NCBI GenBank assembly: GCA_945836785.1
Contig: CAMAMD010000003.1
Span: forward strand, 1 to 21,026
DNA: 21,026 nucleotides
From: an uncultured Clostridium sp.
Lineage (GTDB): Bacteria; Bacillota_A; Clostridia; Lachnospirales; Lachnospiraceae
Direction of reading: 5' to 3'
Position 1 is the stretch's first letter; every line of letters starts with the position of its first letter. Positions 1 to 8,016 of this stretch are shown piece by piece. The position numbers and the translations under genes are program-made. The notes under the pieces are model-generated. The model was not told the DNA's origin. It did not search any database and saw only the letters and a program-made list of their open reading frames with translations.

Positions 1-3000
1 GGTAAAATGGGATATACCTTAATCGGTGTATATAAATTTACAAAAAATACTTTAACTGCTCCAACATGGACTGGTACGAAATCTGATGATACAACGGAAT
101 CAGTGGTTGCTGGTACTACATATAAAGCAGCGACATTTCCGGCAACTGATTTGGGTACTGTAGATGTTGCGGGAAGTATTCAATATGCATATATTTTGGG
201 GGATACTACACCAGATGCGGCAACTGTTGCGGCAGCTGCATGGTCGACTACGAATCCATCCTTAAGCAGTTCGGTAACTAATCTTAGTGACGGAACCTAT
301 TATGGTTGCGTAGGTTATTTTGCCCCGGATGCAACAGGAACATCGAAGCTTATAGCATATGAAGTTACGGCAACGCCTGTAAAGCTGGATATTACAGCAC
401 CGGCTATCAGTAATCTGGTTGTGCAGCATAAAACAACGGATCAATGGACACCTATAACTACAGATGATGTTGATAGTAGCAAGGTATTTACGCTGGCTTC
501 AGCAGAGAGCTTGCGAATCACCTTTACAATATCTGAAACAGGTATCACTCCGACAGTAAAATTAGGTAGTGAAGATGCAACACAAATTTCAGCCACAGTT
601 AATGGTACAGCTACGGATTATGTATATGAGATTACACCTGCTGCAGCTGTTTCAGCTGATGCTAAAATTACTATTACAGCAGAAGATACAGCTGGCAACA
701 CCGGAAGCAGTACATATAAAATTGGTGAGAATGAAATAAAGTTTGCTAAGGTATCGGCATGCTTTGAGGTAACTTCCGCAAAGATAGTGGGTTCAAACAC
801 TGGAAGTGCAGAGAAAACTTTACCGACTAATGGAAGTACGACATATATTAATAAAGAATGGTATGATTTAAATGGAACTCCGTCAATTCAGATAGACATG
901 AAATCTGACCAGACAACAACTGATGTAACTTCAAGTGGTACAGTGGATGACGATTATGAGTATAAAGTTTCCTGTAACACGAATGCTTTTATGACGGGAA
1001 TAGCTCCTTACAGTCGCCTTTATTACCAGACGACTATTGAACAATCCCTTGGCACCACATCACAGAAATTTGAAAACATTATGTTGGAATATAAAAATCC
1101 AGATGATGCTTCAAATACTACAGTAGATTACGGAACCGTAATCTATGATGTTGATGCACCTACAATCGATAGTGCGGTGTTACAGCAGAGTACAGATGGA
1201 AATACATGGACGAATGTTGATGTAAGCAATATATATGAAACTGGTGCGAGTGCGTATTATTATATCAGCCCACTGGAAACAACACAGTACAGATACTTCG
1301 TTGTGGCATCCGATACCGGAGGGAGCGGTCTGGCTGACACGCCGATTTCGTGTTTGGGTTTGTCCTATGATTTTAGTGCTACAACTGGTGGATATGAACA
1401 TAAAATAGTAAATGGTGATTTAGCAGATGACGTTGCCACAGCATCACTAGTCAGCGTGAGGGCTACTGATAAGGCAGGAAATGAAAGTCTTGCAGATACA
1501 AAATATCTGCCAAGAGTGATCAAACAGGCTGGAAAGACAACGATAACTCCGGTATTATCCAAAGCAGATGATACCACAGTTGATTTAAATGCAACAGAGC
1601 CATTTGCAACAAATGAAATACTTACATTAACTGTAACTGTTACTTCTGGAGCAAAGATTGCTTCTGTTAAGCTGGAGGCAACGGTAAATGAAGCATCGAC
1701 ATTATTTACAGCGGCTCCCAGTAATATAGCAACTACAATGGATTCAAAATCAAAGCTGTATACAGCCAAATGCACATATCAGATACCGGCAAGTACAGAT
1801 ATAAATAGCCTGATTGCCAGTGGTAACATTGTTGTAACAACTGAAAATTCAAGCTACGATGCAGAAAAACAGCTAAGAAATATTCTTTATGATGTTAGCA
1901 AACCTGTAATTACAACTGCATCGGAGGATGCACTTTCATCCCTTGCAGGTATGGTTTGGCAGTCAAGTTATACGCTTGATTATAAGATTGTGAGTGGTAC
2001 GGATTCAAATGCAGAGTCGAACCTGGCAAACGCCACTTATACGATTGATAATGCCTCTTCAGGTAATGTGAGTCCTCAGTCGATTGCTGGTGTTGATGGA
2101 ACAAGTCCTACATATACAAGTTCTTTGGTGATACCTGAATCGGCTACAACGGCAGGTACAAGAGTTGTATTTACTGCAACGGATAAGGCAGGAAATGTAA
2201 ATAACGGAACAGAAGCTTTTATCAAAATAGATGCACATCCACCGGTGATAGGTGATATTAATGTAACACGTTACAATGCTTCGACACCGATTTCCGGATA
2301 TCCGACAGTATCTGCGAATATAACGGATAACCTGACGATTCAGGAAGCAGTTATGAAGATTACATATCCGGATGGAACTGTTCAACAGACTTCTTTATCT
2401 GCAAAAGAGCAGACGGATTTGTCAGAGGTATTATCCTATCAGATTGGAACAGATGCACCTGATGGTACATATACGGTACAGGTTACCGCAAAGGATAAGG
2501 CTGGTAGTGAGGCAATTGCAAAGAACTTGACATTCAAGTTGGATAATACACCTCCTGTTGTCACTGCGGCGATCAGCTCCGGTACGGCAGGCGGTAAGGC
2601 GACAAGGGCAGATGGTACAGACATGTATTATCGCTCGGATGTTGGCGTTAAATTTACATGTTATGATGATAATATCAAGAGCATTGAGGTGACAGATAAC
2701 GGTGTGCCGATTGATGTGTCATGGGATGCTGCTGTCGGACAGACGACGATCTCTGCGGAAGGCAGACACGTTATAAAGATAAATGCGACAGATAAAGCAG
2801 ATAATCAGGCTATAGAAAGGCAGGTAGAATTTGTCATAGATAAATCCGGACCGGACATTTCTCTGGTGTTGAATGGATTGCCGTATTCGGAGGCATCCGG
2901 TGTGGTTAACTGTTTGGCTGACAGTACGGTTGGAGTATCAGTATCGGATATGACGGTAGATGCCAAAGATTTGCACTATCAGGTAATACAGACAAAACCG

Positions 3001-4344
3001 GATCAGGCAACAACGACTTCACAGTACCTTGCAACCGATGCACGCAGCTTCACCTTTGGTGAAGAAGCGGATTATACCATGAATTTCTATGCGATTGATA
3101 TGGCAAATAACCAAAGCACGACCAGAAGCATAAGCTTCAGAATTGATAAGGCGGCTCCTGAGCTTACGATATCGGGTGTTGCGGGAGGAAGCTCGTCGAA
3201 TGCAACGACGGTAAGCTTTTCGATGAAAGAGGCATTCTGGAAGGATGCCAGTGGTGTTATCACTATCTATCGTAAGGCTGGAGATGGTAGCGAGGAAAGT
3301 CTGTATAAGACGGTAAATGTAACACCGACTGCATTTGAGACAGTAATTTCTGAGACATTGACCGAGACCGGTGTATATAGAATGGAATTCAAGGCATCTG
3401 ACCGGGTAGGGCACACTGCATCAAAAGAGCAGACATTTACGATTGACCGGGAGGCACCGGTTATCACCCTGTCGGGCGTAAATAACTTCGATGTGACAGA
3501 CCAGACCGTAGAACTGCGGGCTGAGATAGCGGATGATTTCTACAGTTCAAAGACTGTATCCATCGAAGGTACAAAGACGGATATAAACGGAAAAGTGACG
3601 AACCTTTCATTCTCGTCCTTTAACCAGCATGGTAATCCGACTGTGATTGGAGAAAGCTTTGACCAGGATGGTATCTATGATATTACGATAACCTCAAAGG
3701 ATGCAGCCGGTAATAGTCATTCCAGCACAGTACATTTCACTGTGGATAAGACGGCACCAAAGATTGAAGGTCTGGAGGAGTTGGATGGTGCTATACTGAC
3801 CTCATTTGATTTTGGCTTTGACCTGGATGAACTTGTTTCAGACTTGACTGTATGTGATGTGCATATGTATCTGAACGGTAGTGAATATGACGGCGTATCT
3901 GCGGTAGAAGATGGTTCTTATACACTCCTTATCACCGCAGAAGATGAGCTGGGGCATTACAGTGAATTATCAGTTTCCTTTGTACTTGATACCAAGGCAC
4001 CAGTATTTATTGTGACAGGCGTTGAGGATGGAGAAGTAAAACAGGAAGCATATTCGATAGATGTGTCGCTTCAGCTTGAGGAAGATACGCTTACCTCTGT
4101 AACATTGAACGGAGAGACTGTGGTAATTTCAAATAATACTGCCCATATTGATGTTACTGCGGAGGGAGATTATACACTCTGCATGAAAGCTGTGGATGAG
4201 GCGGGCAATGAGGCAGAACAGACAATAGAGTTCAGATATGGACAGGAATCTCACCTCGTATTGTGGATATGCATTATTGTCGGAATTATCATTTTGGCGG
4301 GAATCATCATATTTATTATCTTACGACGCAAAAAGAATAAGTAA
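1..4344 (+). CDS. Large Ig-like repeat surface protein, C-terminal membrane anchor (5' partial)
   Basis: The frame is open to the first base and the visible N-terminus has no signal peptide, so the gene starts upstream; at least 1,447 codons are present. The protein is Thr/Ser/Asp-rich and built of beta-sandwich modules. Module borders carry a D-x-x-x-P-type linker (for example DITAP, DVDAP, DKTAP, DTKAP) at bases 388, 1147, 1891, 2230, 2542, 2839, 3145, 3445, 3745 and 3988. From 1891 onward the spacing is about 100 residues, with a shorter last module (81 residues). Motifs such as AxDxAGN recur, as in bacterial Ig-like domains. The last 30 residues form one hydrophobic helix (about 23 residues) followed by RRKKNK, so the C-terminus sits in the membrane with the repeats outside. 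No LPXTG sortase signal is visible. I infer a cell-surface or adhesin-like role; ligand and exact function are unknown. A terminator follows directly. Confidence 0.85.
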   Translation, partial: GKMGYTLIGVYKFTKNTLTAPTWTGTKSDDTTESVVAGTTYKAATFPATDLGTVDVAGSIQYAYILGDTTPDAATVAAAAWSTTNPSLSSSVTNLSDGTYYGCVGYFAPDATGTSKLIAYEVTATPVKLDITAPAISNLVVQHKTTDQWTPITTDDVDSSKVFTLASAESLRITFTISETGITPTVKLGSEDATQISATVNGTATDYVYEITPAAAVSADAKITITAEDTAGNTGSSTYKIGENEIKFAKVSACFEVTSAKIVGSNTGSAEKTLPTNGSTTYINKEWYDLNGTPSIQIDMKSDQTTTDVTSSGTVDDDYEYKVSCNTNAFMTGIAPYSRLYYQTTIEQSLGTTSQKFENIMLEYKNPDDASNTTVDYGTVIYDVDAPTIDSAVLQQSTDGNTWTNVDVSNIYETGASAYYYISPLETTQYRYFVVASDTGGSGLADTPISCLGLSYDFSATTGGYEHKIVNGDLADDVATASLVSVRATDKAGNESLADTKYLPRVIKQAGKTTITPVLSKADDTTVDLNATEPFATNEILTLTVTVTSGAKIASVKLEATVNEASTLFTAAPSNIATTMDSKSKLYTAKCTYQIPASTDINSLIASGNIVVTTENSSYDAEKQLRNILYDVSKPVITTASEDALSSLAGMVWQSSYTLDYKIVSGTDSNAESNLANATYTIDNASSGNVSPQSIAGVDGTSPTYTSSLVIPESATTAGTRVVFTATDKAGNVNNGTEAFIKIDAHPPVIGDINVTRYNASTPISGYPTVSANITDNLTIQEAVMKITYPDGTVQQTSLSAKEQTDLSEVLSYQIGTDAPDGTYTVQVTAKDKAGSEAIAKNLTFKLDNTPPVVTAAISSGTAGGKATRADGTDMYYRSDVGVKFTCYDDNIKSIEVTDNGVPIDVSWDAAVGQTTISAEGRHVIKINATDKADNQAIERQVEFVIDKSGPDISLVLNGLPYSEASGVVNCLADSTVGVSVSDMTVDAKDLHYQVIQTKPDQATTTSQYLATDARSFTFGEEADYTMNFYAIDMANNQSTTRSISFRIDKAAPELTISGVAGGSSSNATTVSFSMKEAFWKDASGVITIYRKAGDGSEESLYKTVNVTPTAFETVISETLTETGVYRMEFKASDRVGHTASKEQTFTIDREAPVITLSGVNNFDVTDQTVELRAEIADDFYSSKTVSIEGTKTDINGKVTNLSFSSFNQHGNPTVIGESFDQDGIYDITITSKDAAGNSHSSTVHFTVDKTAPKIEGLEELDGAILTSFDFGFDLDELVSDLTVCDVHMYLNGSEYDGVSAVEDGSYTLLITAEDELGHYSELSVSFVLDTKAPVFIVTGVEDGEVKQEAYSIDVSLQLEEDTLTSVTLNGETVVISNNTAHIDVTAEGDYTLCMKAVDEAGNEAEQTIEFRYGQESHLVLWICIIVGIIILAGIIIFIILRRKKNK

Positions 4345-4361
4345 TCATTATAAAACATAGT

Positions 4362-4400
4362 AAAAAAGCAACTTTCAACTTATGTTGGGGTTGCTTTTTT
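4362..4400 (+). terminator. Intrinsic terminator after the surface protein gene
   Basis: An 11-bp perfect stem (4362-4372 with 4390-4400, arms AAAAAAGCAAC and GTTGCTTTTTT) encloses an inner CAAC/GTTG stem (4376-4379 with 4384-4387) and a TTAT loop. The right arm ends in six T residues. Because the arms begin with A6 and end with T6, it could work in both directions, but no gene converges on it here. It separates the surface protein from the phosphatase operon. Confidence 0.88.
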
Positions 4401-4422
4401 GCTTTGTGTCAGAAGTTCCTTA

Positions 4423-4451
4423 TGTACATTTGACGAAGCCTGTGATAAGAT
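4423..4451 (+). promoter_or_regulatory. Candidate sigma-A-type promoter for the PP2C operon
   Basis: TGTACA (4423-4428, 4 of 6 to TTGACA) lies 17 bases before TAAGAT (4446-4451, 4 of 6 to TATAAT). A TG one base before the -10 gives an extended -10 form. It falls between the terminator at 4400 and the start codon at 4494, where a promoter is expected. This is a pattern match only. Confidence 0.35.
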
Positions 4452-4480
4452 GAAGTGGCAGAAGGTGGAAATTGTTTAAC

Positions 4481-4485
4481 GGAGG
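4481..4485 (+). promoter_or_regulatory. Ribosome binding site fixing the PP2C start
   Basis: GGAGG sits 8 bases before the ATG at 4494. This favours that ATG over the in-frame GTG at 4455, which has no purine-rich site in front of it. The ATG at 4490 is out of frame. Confidence 0.75.
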
Positions 4486-4493
4486 ACGCATGG

Positions 4494-5228
4494 ATGATAG
4501 ATGTAGCAATGATTACGAATCCGGGTGGCAGGAAAAATAATGAGGATTACGTGCAGCATGCAGTGTTCGGAACACAGGAGTGCTTTATTCTCTGTGACGG
4601 CCTTGGAGGTCATGAATGTGGAGAGGTGGCATCGGCATATGTGGCAGAGACGGTTGCTGAGATGTTTCGGATGAATGGTGATACGCCGACATTTTTGCAG
4701 GATGCATTTCAGACAGCGCAGGAAGGACTGCTTGCTTTGCAGCGGGAGCGTGGTATGGTGAATGCCATGAAGACAACGCTTGTCGTGCTTGTTGTGACGG
4801 ATACACAAATGAAATGGGGATATATCGGCGACAGCCGTTTGTATCATATCTTTCAAAACGGAAATGCTTATGAGAGAACCAGAGATCACAGTATGGTACA
4901 GCTGCTATGTGATATGGGAGAGATACAGGAGTCTGACATACGCCATCATGAGGATAGAAACAAGCTGCTTCGTGTGATGGGAGCAGAATGGAGCAAAAAG
5001 TCATATGAACTAAGCGGTATTTTGGAACGCGGAGAGCCGCATGCATTTGTGATGATGACAGATGGCTTTTGGGAGTATGTGGAAGAAGAGGAGATGCTGA
5101 TGCTTTACCGAAATACGGACAGTGCAGAAAGCTGGCTTGCTGAAATGCGCAGTCTGGTGGAGAGCAGGGCGGATATGACGAAGACAGATAATTACTCGGC
5201 AATCTGTGTCCGGGTAGATGAGAGGTGA
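4494..5228 (+). CDS. PP2C-family serine/threonine protein phosphatase
   Basis: This 244-residue cytosolic enzyme should hydrolyse phosphoserine/phosphothreonine on proteins using two Mn/Mg ions. The PP2C signature blocks are in order: NNED at 15-18, CDGLGGHE at 34-41, GDSR at 112-115, TRDHS further on, MTDG with Asp190, and the C-terminal metal-binding DN at 232-233. Length matches compact bacterial PP2Cs of the PrpC/Stp1 type, and there is no membrane or sensor domain. The start is set by the GGAGG at 4481-4485; an upstream GTG at 4455 would add 13 residues. The usual Firmicutes partners (PASTA kinase, rsgA, rlmN) are absent here, so this may be a second PP2C with a different kinase, perhaps upstream of the window. 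The next gene begins about 5 bases after the stop. Family assignment is firm; the substrate is unknown. Confidence 0.92.
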   Translation: MIDVAMITNPGGRKNNEDYVQHAVFGTQECFILCDGLGGHECGEVASAYVAETVAEMFRMNGDTPTFLQDAFQTAQEGLLALQRERGMVNAMKTTLVVLVVTDTQMKWGYIGDSRLYHIFQNGNAYERTRDHSMVQLLCDMGEIQESDIRHHEDRNKLLRVMGAEWSKKSYELSGILERGEPHAFVMMTDGFWEYVEEEEMLMLYRNTDSAESWLAEMRSLVESRADMTKTDNYSAICVRVDER

Positions 5229-5233
5229 CAGGA

Positions 5234-5881
5234 ATGTTTAAGGCTGTTGTATTTGATATGGATGGTGTCATTACGGATACGGAGAAACTGTACAGACGAT
5301 TTCAACTGGAGGAGGGGACGAGCCGTGGCATCCCTGAGGATGTGATGGTGCGTGCCTGTGAGAGAATTGCCGGAGGTAACAAATACAGCAACAAGGAACC
5401 ATTTGAGAAAATTGTCGGGCGCGGCATAGATTACTGGGAGTACCGCGAGAAAGTGATGGAAAAGCTGGATGCATATATTGTGGCAAATGGCGTCGAACTG
5501 AAGTATGGTGTCACGGACACGCTTGCGTATTTGCATGAACGCGGAATTAAGATCGGGCTTGCAACCTCGACAGTGCGCGAACGGGCAATAGGGTATCTGA
5601 CTGACCATGACATATACAAATATTTTGATAAGCTTATTTTTGGGGATATGATAGCACATGGAAAACCGGCGCCGGATATTTATTTGAAAGCCTGCGAAGA
5701 ACTTGGCGTACAGCCGGAGGAAGCAATCGCCGTGGAGGATTCCATTAACGGAATCAAGTCGGCGGGAACCGCGGGACTCTATCCTGTTATGGTTATCGAT
5801 TTGATCAAGCCGAATGATGAGATTGCACCTTATGTGAAACAGGTGTATGATGATGTAACGCATATTCGGGAATTGCTGTAA
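5234..5881 (+). CDS. HAD-superfamily hydrolase, beta-phosphoglucomutase-like (subfamily IA)
   Basis: This 215-residue protein starts at the ATG 8 bases after AGAGG (5221-5225), a site that overlaps the end of the PP2C gene; a GTG at 5225 would add three residues. Motif I is DMDGVITDTE, with nucleophile Asp8 and acid/base Asp10. A small helical cap follows at about 15-85, then motif II (ATSTVRER), the motif III lysine in HGKPAPDIY, and motif IV in VEDSINGIKSA. This is the layout of beta-phosphoglucomutase, phosphoglycolate phosphatase and 2-deoxyglucose-6-phosphate phosphatase relatives. The likely reaction is dephosphorylation or phospho-transfer on a small sugar phosphate in the cytosol. The exact substrate cannot be read from the sequence. 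Tight spacing suggests translation coupled to the PP2C gene. Confidence 0.88.
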   Translation: MFKAVVFDMDGVITDTEKLYRRFQLEEGTSRGIPEDVMVRACERIAGGNKYSNKEPFEKIVGRGIDYWEYREKVMEKLDAYIVANGVELKYGVTDTLAYLHERGIKIGLATSTVRERAIGYLTDHDIYKYFDKLIFGDMIAHGKPAPDIYLKACEELGVQPEEAIAVEDSINGIKSAGTAGLYPVMVIDLIKPNDEIAPYVKQVYDDVTHIRELL

Positions 5882-5896
5882 TGATTGACGGAATTT

Positions 5897-5905
5897 TGAT
5901 ATATT
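5897..5905 (+). promoter_or_regulatory. Possible extended -10 element before the PII-like gene
   Basis: TGATATATT (TG at 5897-5898, TATATT at 5900-5905) lies in the 42-base gap before the PII-like gene. No good -35 is found at normal spacing, so this is weak evidence for a separate promoter of the PII-like/antiporter pair. Confidence 0.25.
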
Positions 5906-5923
5906 GACCCAGGGAGGTAAAAC

Positions 5924-6262
5924 ATGAATCTATTGTTTGTAATTTTGAAAAAAGCAGAGCTGGTAACAGAGATTTGTAAGGAGCTTGCTGAAAACGGTGT
6001 GCACGGTGGCACCATTCTGGACGGAGTTGGTATGGCGAGTGTCATTGAGAAGATGGATGACCTTCCGATTTTCGGAATGTTGAAAGCAATACTTGCGGAT
6101 GATGACGAGCATGATGTAGTAAAAACAATGCTTTTTGTGATGAACGACGAAGAAATGGAGAAATCCAGAAAGATTATCAGAGAGGTTGTCGGACTGGATG
6201 AGCCGAATACCGGAATCATGTTTGGCGTGCCTGTTTCGTTTGTCGAGGGCTTGGGGGCATAA
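5924..6262 (+). CDS. PII-like small regulatory protein, probable regulator of the adjacent antiporter
   Basis: This 112-residue protein follows a strong GGGAGG site (5912-5917). The pattern fits a ferredoxin-like PII fold: strand MNLLFVILKK, helix about 11-26, strand with GGTILDGVG, a long middle segment (about 37-64, T-loop position), strand VKTMLFVMND, helix about 75-90, and a C-terminal NTGIMFGVPVSF that resembles the GxGKIFVxPV end of PII proteins. The classical uridylylated Tyr region and the PII signature sequences are not visible, so it is not GlnB/GlnK proper. It ends 2 bases before the antiporter gene. PII-fold proteins often bind nucleotides and gate a neighbouring transporter (GlnK with AmtB, SbtB with SbtA); by analogy I infer control of the antiporter. 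Fold assignment is from reading the pattern, not from a profile search. Confidence 0.6.
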   Translation: MNLLFVILKKAELVTEICKELAENGVHGGTILDGVGMASVIEKMDDLPIFGMLKAILADDDEHDVVKTMLFVMNDEEMEKSRKIIREVVGLDEPNTGIMFGVPVSFVEGLGA

Positions 6263-6264
6263 GG

Positions 6265-7464
6265 ATGAAGCTGAATATACTGACATATATGGCGATAATG
6301 CTCCTTGCTGCGCTTTTGGCCGGCAAGGTGGTAAAAAAACTAAAGCTTCCGAATGTGACAGGCTATCTTTTGATTGGACTGCTGCTTGGACCACATTGCC
6401 TTAAAATTTTGTCTCAGGATTTGCTTGATGAGATGGGCGTGGTGACGGAATATGCACTGGGATGTATTGCATTTTCAATTGGTGCAGAGTTTAAAATCAG
6501 TTTTTTGAAAAAAGTGGGAAAAGCACCGATAGTCATTGGTGTTCTGGAGGGACTTGGCGCAGTGGCTGTTGTTGACACGACGCTTCTTTTGCTGGGATAT
6601 GATATTACCTTTGCACTTGCTATGGGTGCAATTGCGTCAGCGACTGCGGCGGCATCCACACTTATGATTGTAAAACAGTATAAGGCAAGAGGGCCGGTTA
6701 CCAATACGCTGCTTCCCGTAGTGGCTTTGGATGATGCAGTGGCTTTGATGGCGTTTGGTATATCCATGGCGGTGGCAAATGTAATCAGCTCCCATGGGGA
6801 TGCCCCGATTGGAAAGCTTCTTGTGGCTCCGCTGATTGAGATTGTGGGCGGTCTTGCATTTGGTGCATTGCTCGGTATCATTATGGTATTTGCTGTAAAA
6901 ATGTATACGGGGCGGGGCAATCGTCTGGCGATTACACTTATGATGATCTGCCTGTGCGTCGGGGTGTCGGATTTACTGGGATTTTCTTCACTTCTGGCAT
7001 GTATGATGCTCAGTATGGTATTTGTGAATTTATCCCGGTACAGGGAGAAAATATATGAGCCGATGGACAGGATCACCCCTCCGATTTATATGATATTTTT
7101 CATTATATCCGGTGCATCGCTGGACATAACGATTATCACATCCATAGGTGTTGTCGGAACTGTTTATGTTGTAGGTCGTATCATTGGTAAAGCACTGGGT
7201 GCATGGCTTGGGGCAAAGGTGTCGAAGGCACCGAAGGTTGTCAGCAAGTGGCTGGGGCTTACCCTGGTTCCACAGGAGGGAGTTGCAATCGGTCTTGCCA
7301 CATCCGCTGCCGCATCTCTTCCGGAATACGGAGCGAGAATCAAGACGATCGTACTTTGCGGTGTTGTGATTTATGAGCTGATAGGCCCGATTATCACAAA
7401 AACAGCACTCAAAAAAGCAGGGGAAATCACGGAGGAAACAAAGACAAAAACTGCGCGTGCATAG
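6265..7464 (+). CDS. Cation:proton antiporter, CPA2 (Kef/NapA-like) family
   Basis: This 399-residue integral membrane protein has about 12-13 hydrophobic segments and should exchange Na+ or K+ for H+ across the cytoplasmic membrane. Family marks are LPNVTGYLLIGLLLGP at 28-43, a FSIGAEF segment near 70, the ATAAAST segment near 126-132, the ion-binding Asp pair Asp156-Asp157 in VALDDAVAL, and VPQEGVAIGL near the end. A DD pair is typical of electrogenic Na+/H+ antiporters of this fold. It stops soon after the last helix with a short charged tail (EITEETKTKTARA), so the C-terminal RCK/TrkA-N regulatory domain of KefB/KefC is absent. The start is 2 bases after the PII-like gene, indicating translational coupling. 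Which cation is carried is not determinable. Confidence 0.9.
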   Translation: MKLNILTYMAIMLLAALLAGKVVKKLKLPNVTGYLLIGLLLGPHCLKILSQDLLDEMGVVTEYALGCIAFSIGAEFKISFLKKVGKAPIVIGVLEGLGAVAVVDTTLLLLGYDITFALAMGAIASATAAASTLMIVKQYKARGPVTNTLLPVVALDDAVALMAFGISMAVANVISSHGDAPIGKLLVAPLIEIVGGLAFGALLGIIMVFAVKMYTGRGNRLAITLMMICLCVGVSDLLGFSSLLACMMLSMVFVNLSRYREKIYEPMDRITPPIYMIFFIISGASLDITIITSIGVVGTVYVVGRIIGKALGAWLGAKVSKAPKVVSKWLGLTLVPQEGVAIGLATSAAASLPEYGARIKTIVLCGVVIYELIGPIITKTALKKAGEITEETKTKTARA

Positions 7465-7496
7465 ACATACTTTTGTAAAACCGTACATATATTATG

Positions 7497-7540
7497 AATA
7501 GGCGCATGCAATGGTTTCGAGGAAGCCATTTGCGCATATT
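7497..7540 (+). terminator. Bulged hairpin between antiporter and small membrane protein genes
   Basis: Arms GCGCA (7502-7506) and AATGG (7510-7514) pair with CCATT (7526-7530) and TGCGC (7531-7535), with a 3-base bulge TGC on the left. AATA/TATT (7497-7500 with 7537-7540) can extend the base. A loose T-rich run (ATTATTTTA) follows. It could be a weak terminator or a processing/attenuation hairpin between the two genes. The lack of a clean T-tract lowers confidence. Confidence 0.4.
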
Positions 7541-7565
7541 ATTTTATGTGTATGGAGGAACGGAT

Positions 7566-7928
7566 ATGTCGAAGTCGTATGGACTTGCCTGTGGACTGAA
7601 GTCTCTTATTCTGGCCTATATTGTAACCGGAATTGCATTGTTTGGCCTTGCCTTTGCCATGTATAAGCTGGGGTTAAATGAGAAAACAGTGGAATTTGCG
7701 ATTACATTTATCTACATTTTTGCGTCGGCGGTTGGCGGGCTCAGCATGGGAAAGCATATGAAGCAACGAAAATTTTTGTGGGGATGTCTGATAGGACTTT
7801 GCTATGCGATTATCATATTTGCGGCGTCCCTGATGACGGCAAAGGGAGGCCGTGTGATTGCACAGGACGGACTCTCAACTCTGCTTTTGTGTATCGGTGG
7901 CGGTACCCTGGGAGGTATGATAAGTTAA
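7566..7928 (+). CDS. Small four-helix membrane protein, TIGR04086-like
   Basis: The ATG at 7566 has GGAGG at 7554-7558, 7 bases upstream; an in-frame ATG at 7494 has no such site and would run through the hairpin. The 120-residue product has four hydrophobic segments at about 12-34, 41-62, 67-88 and 103-119, short loops, and a Gly-rich last helix (CIGGGTLGGM). Length, topology and position just before the SCIFF genes match the uncharacterised TIGR04086 (YrzE-like) membrane family common in Clostridia. No catalytic motif is visible and the function is unknown. A link to SCIFF or to secDF is suggested only by position. The family name is from memory of the pattern, not a search. Confidence 0.75.
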   Translation: MSKSYGLACGLKSLILAYIVTGIALFGLAFAMYKLGLNEKTVEFAITFIYIFASAVGGLSMGKHMKQRKFLWGCLIGLCYAIIIFAASLMTAKGGRVIAQDGLSTLLLCIGGGTLGGMIS

Positions 7929-7935
7929 AAAATGC

Positions 7936-7969
7936 TTTTAATTATGGATAAAGTGTGGTATGCTATAGA
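7936..7969 (+). promoter_or_regulatory. Candidate promoter for scfA
   Basis: An extended -10, TG-C-TATAGA (TATAGA at 7964-7969), overlaps TATGCT (7959-7964). TTTTAA at 7936-7941 lies 17 bases before the latter. The leader to the scfA ATG would be about 40 bases. The -35 match is poor, so either -10 reading is tentative. Confidence 0.35.
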
Positions 7970-8016
7970 TATCTATTGGAGCTTTTTATAGTTCGTATAA
8001 TAAGGAGGCACATATT

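Noticed and set aside
4430..4435. TTGACG as a -35 box for the PP2C operon
   Set aside because: No acceptable -10 lies 16-18 bases downstream (17-base spacing gives AAGTGG).
4455..4493. GTG start 13 codons upstream for the PP2C gene
   Set aside because: No ribosome site precedes it, while GGAGG sits 8 bases before the ATG at 4494 and the shorter product fits the family start.
7494..7565. N-terminal extension of the small membrane protein from ATG 7494
   Set aside because: It would begin within a hairpin and lacks a ribosome site; GGAGG at 7554-7558 supports the ATG at 7566.
7996..8001. Perfect TATAAT just before scfA
   Set aside because: It overlaps the ribosome binding site, so a transcript from it would start inside or after that site; no -35 at proper spacing.
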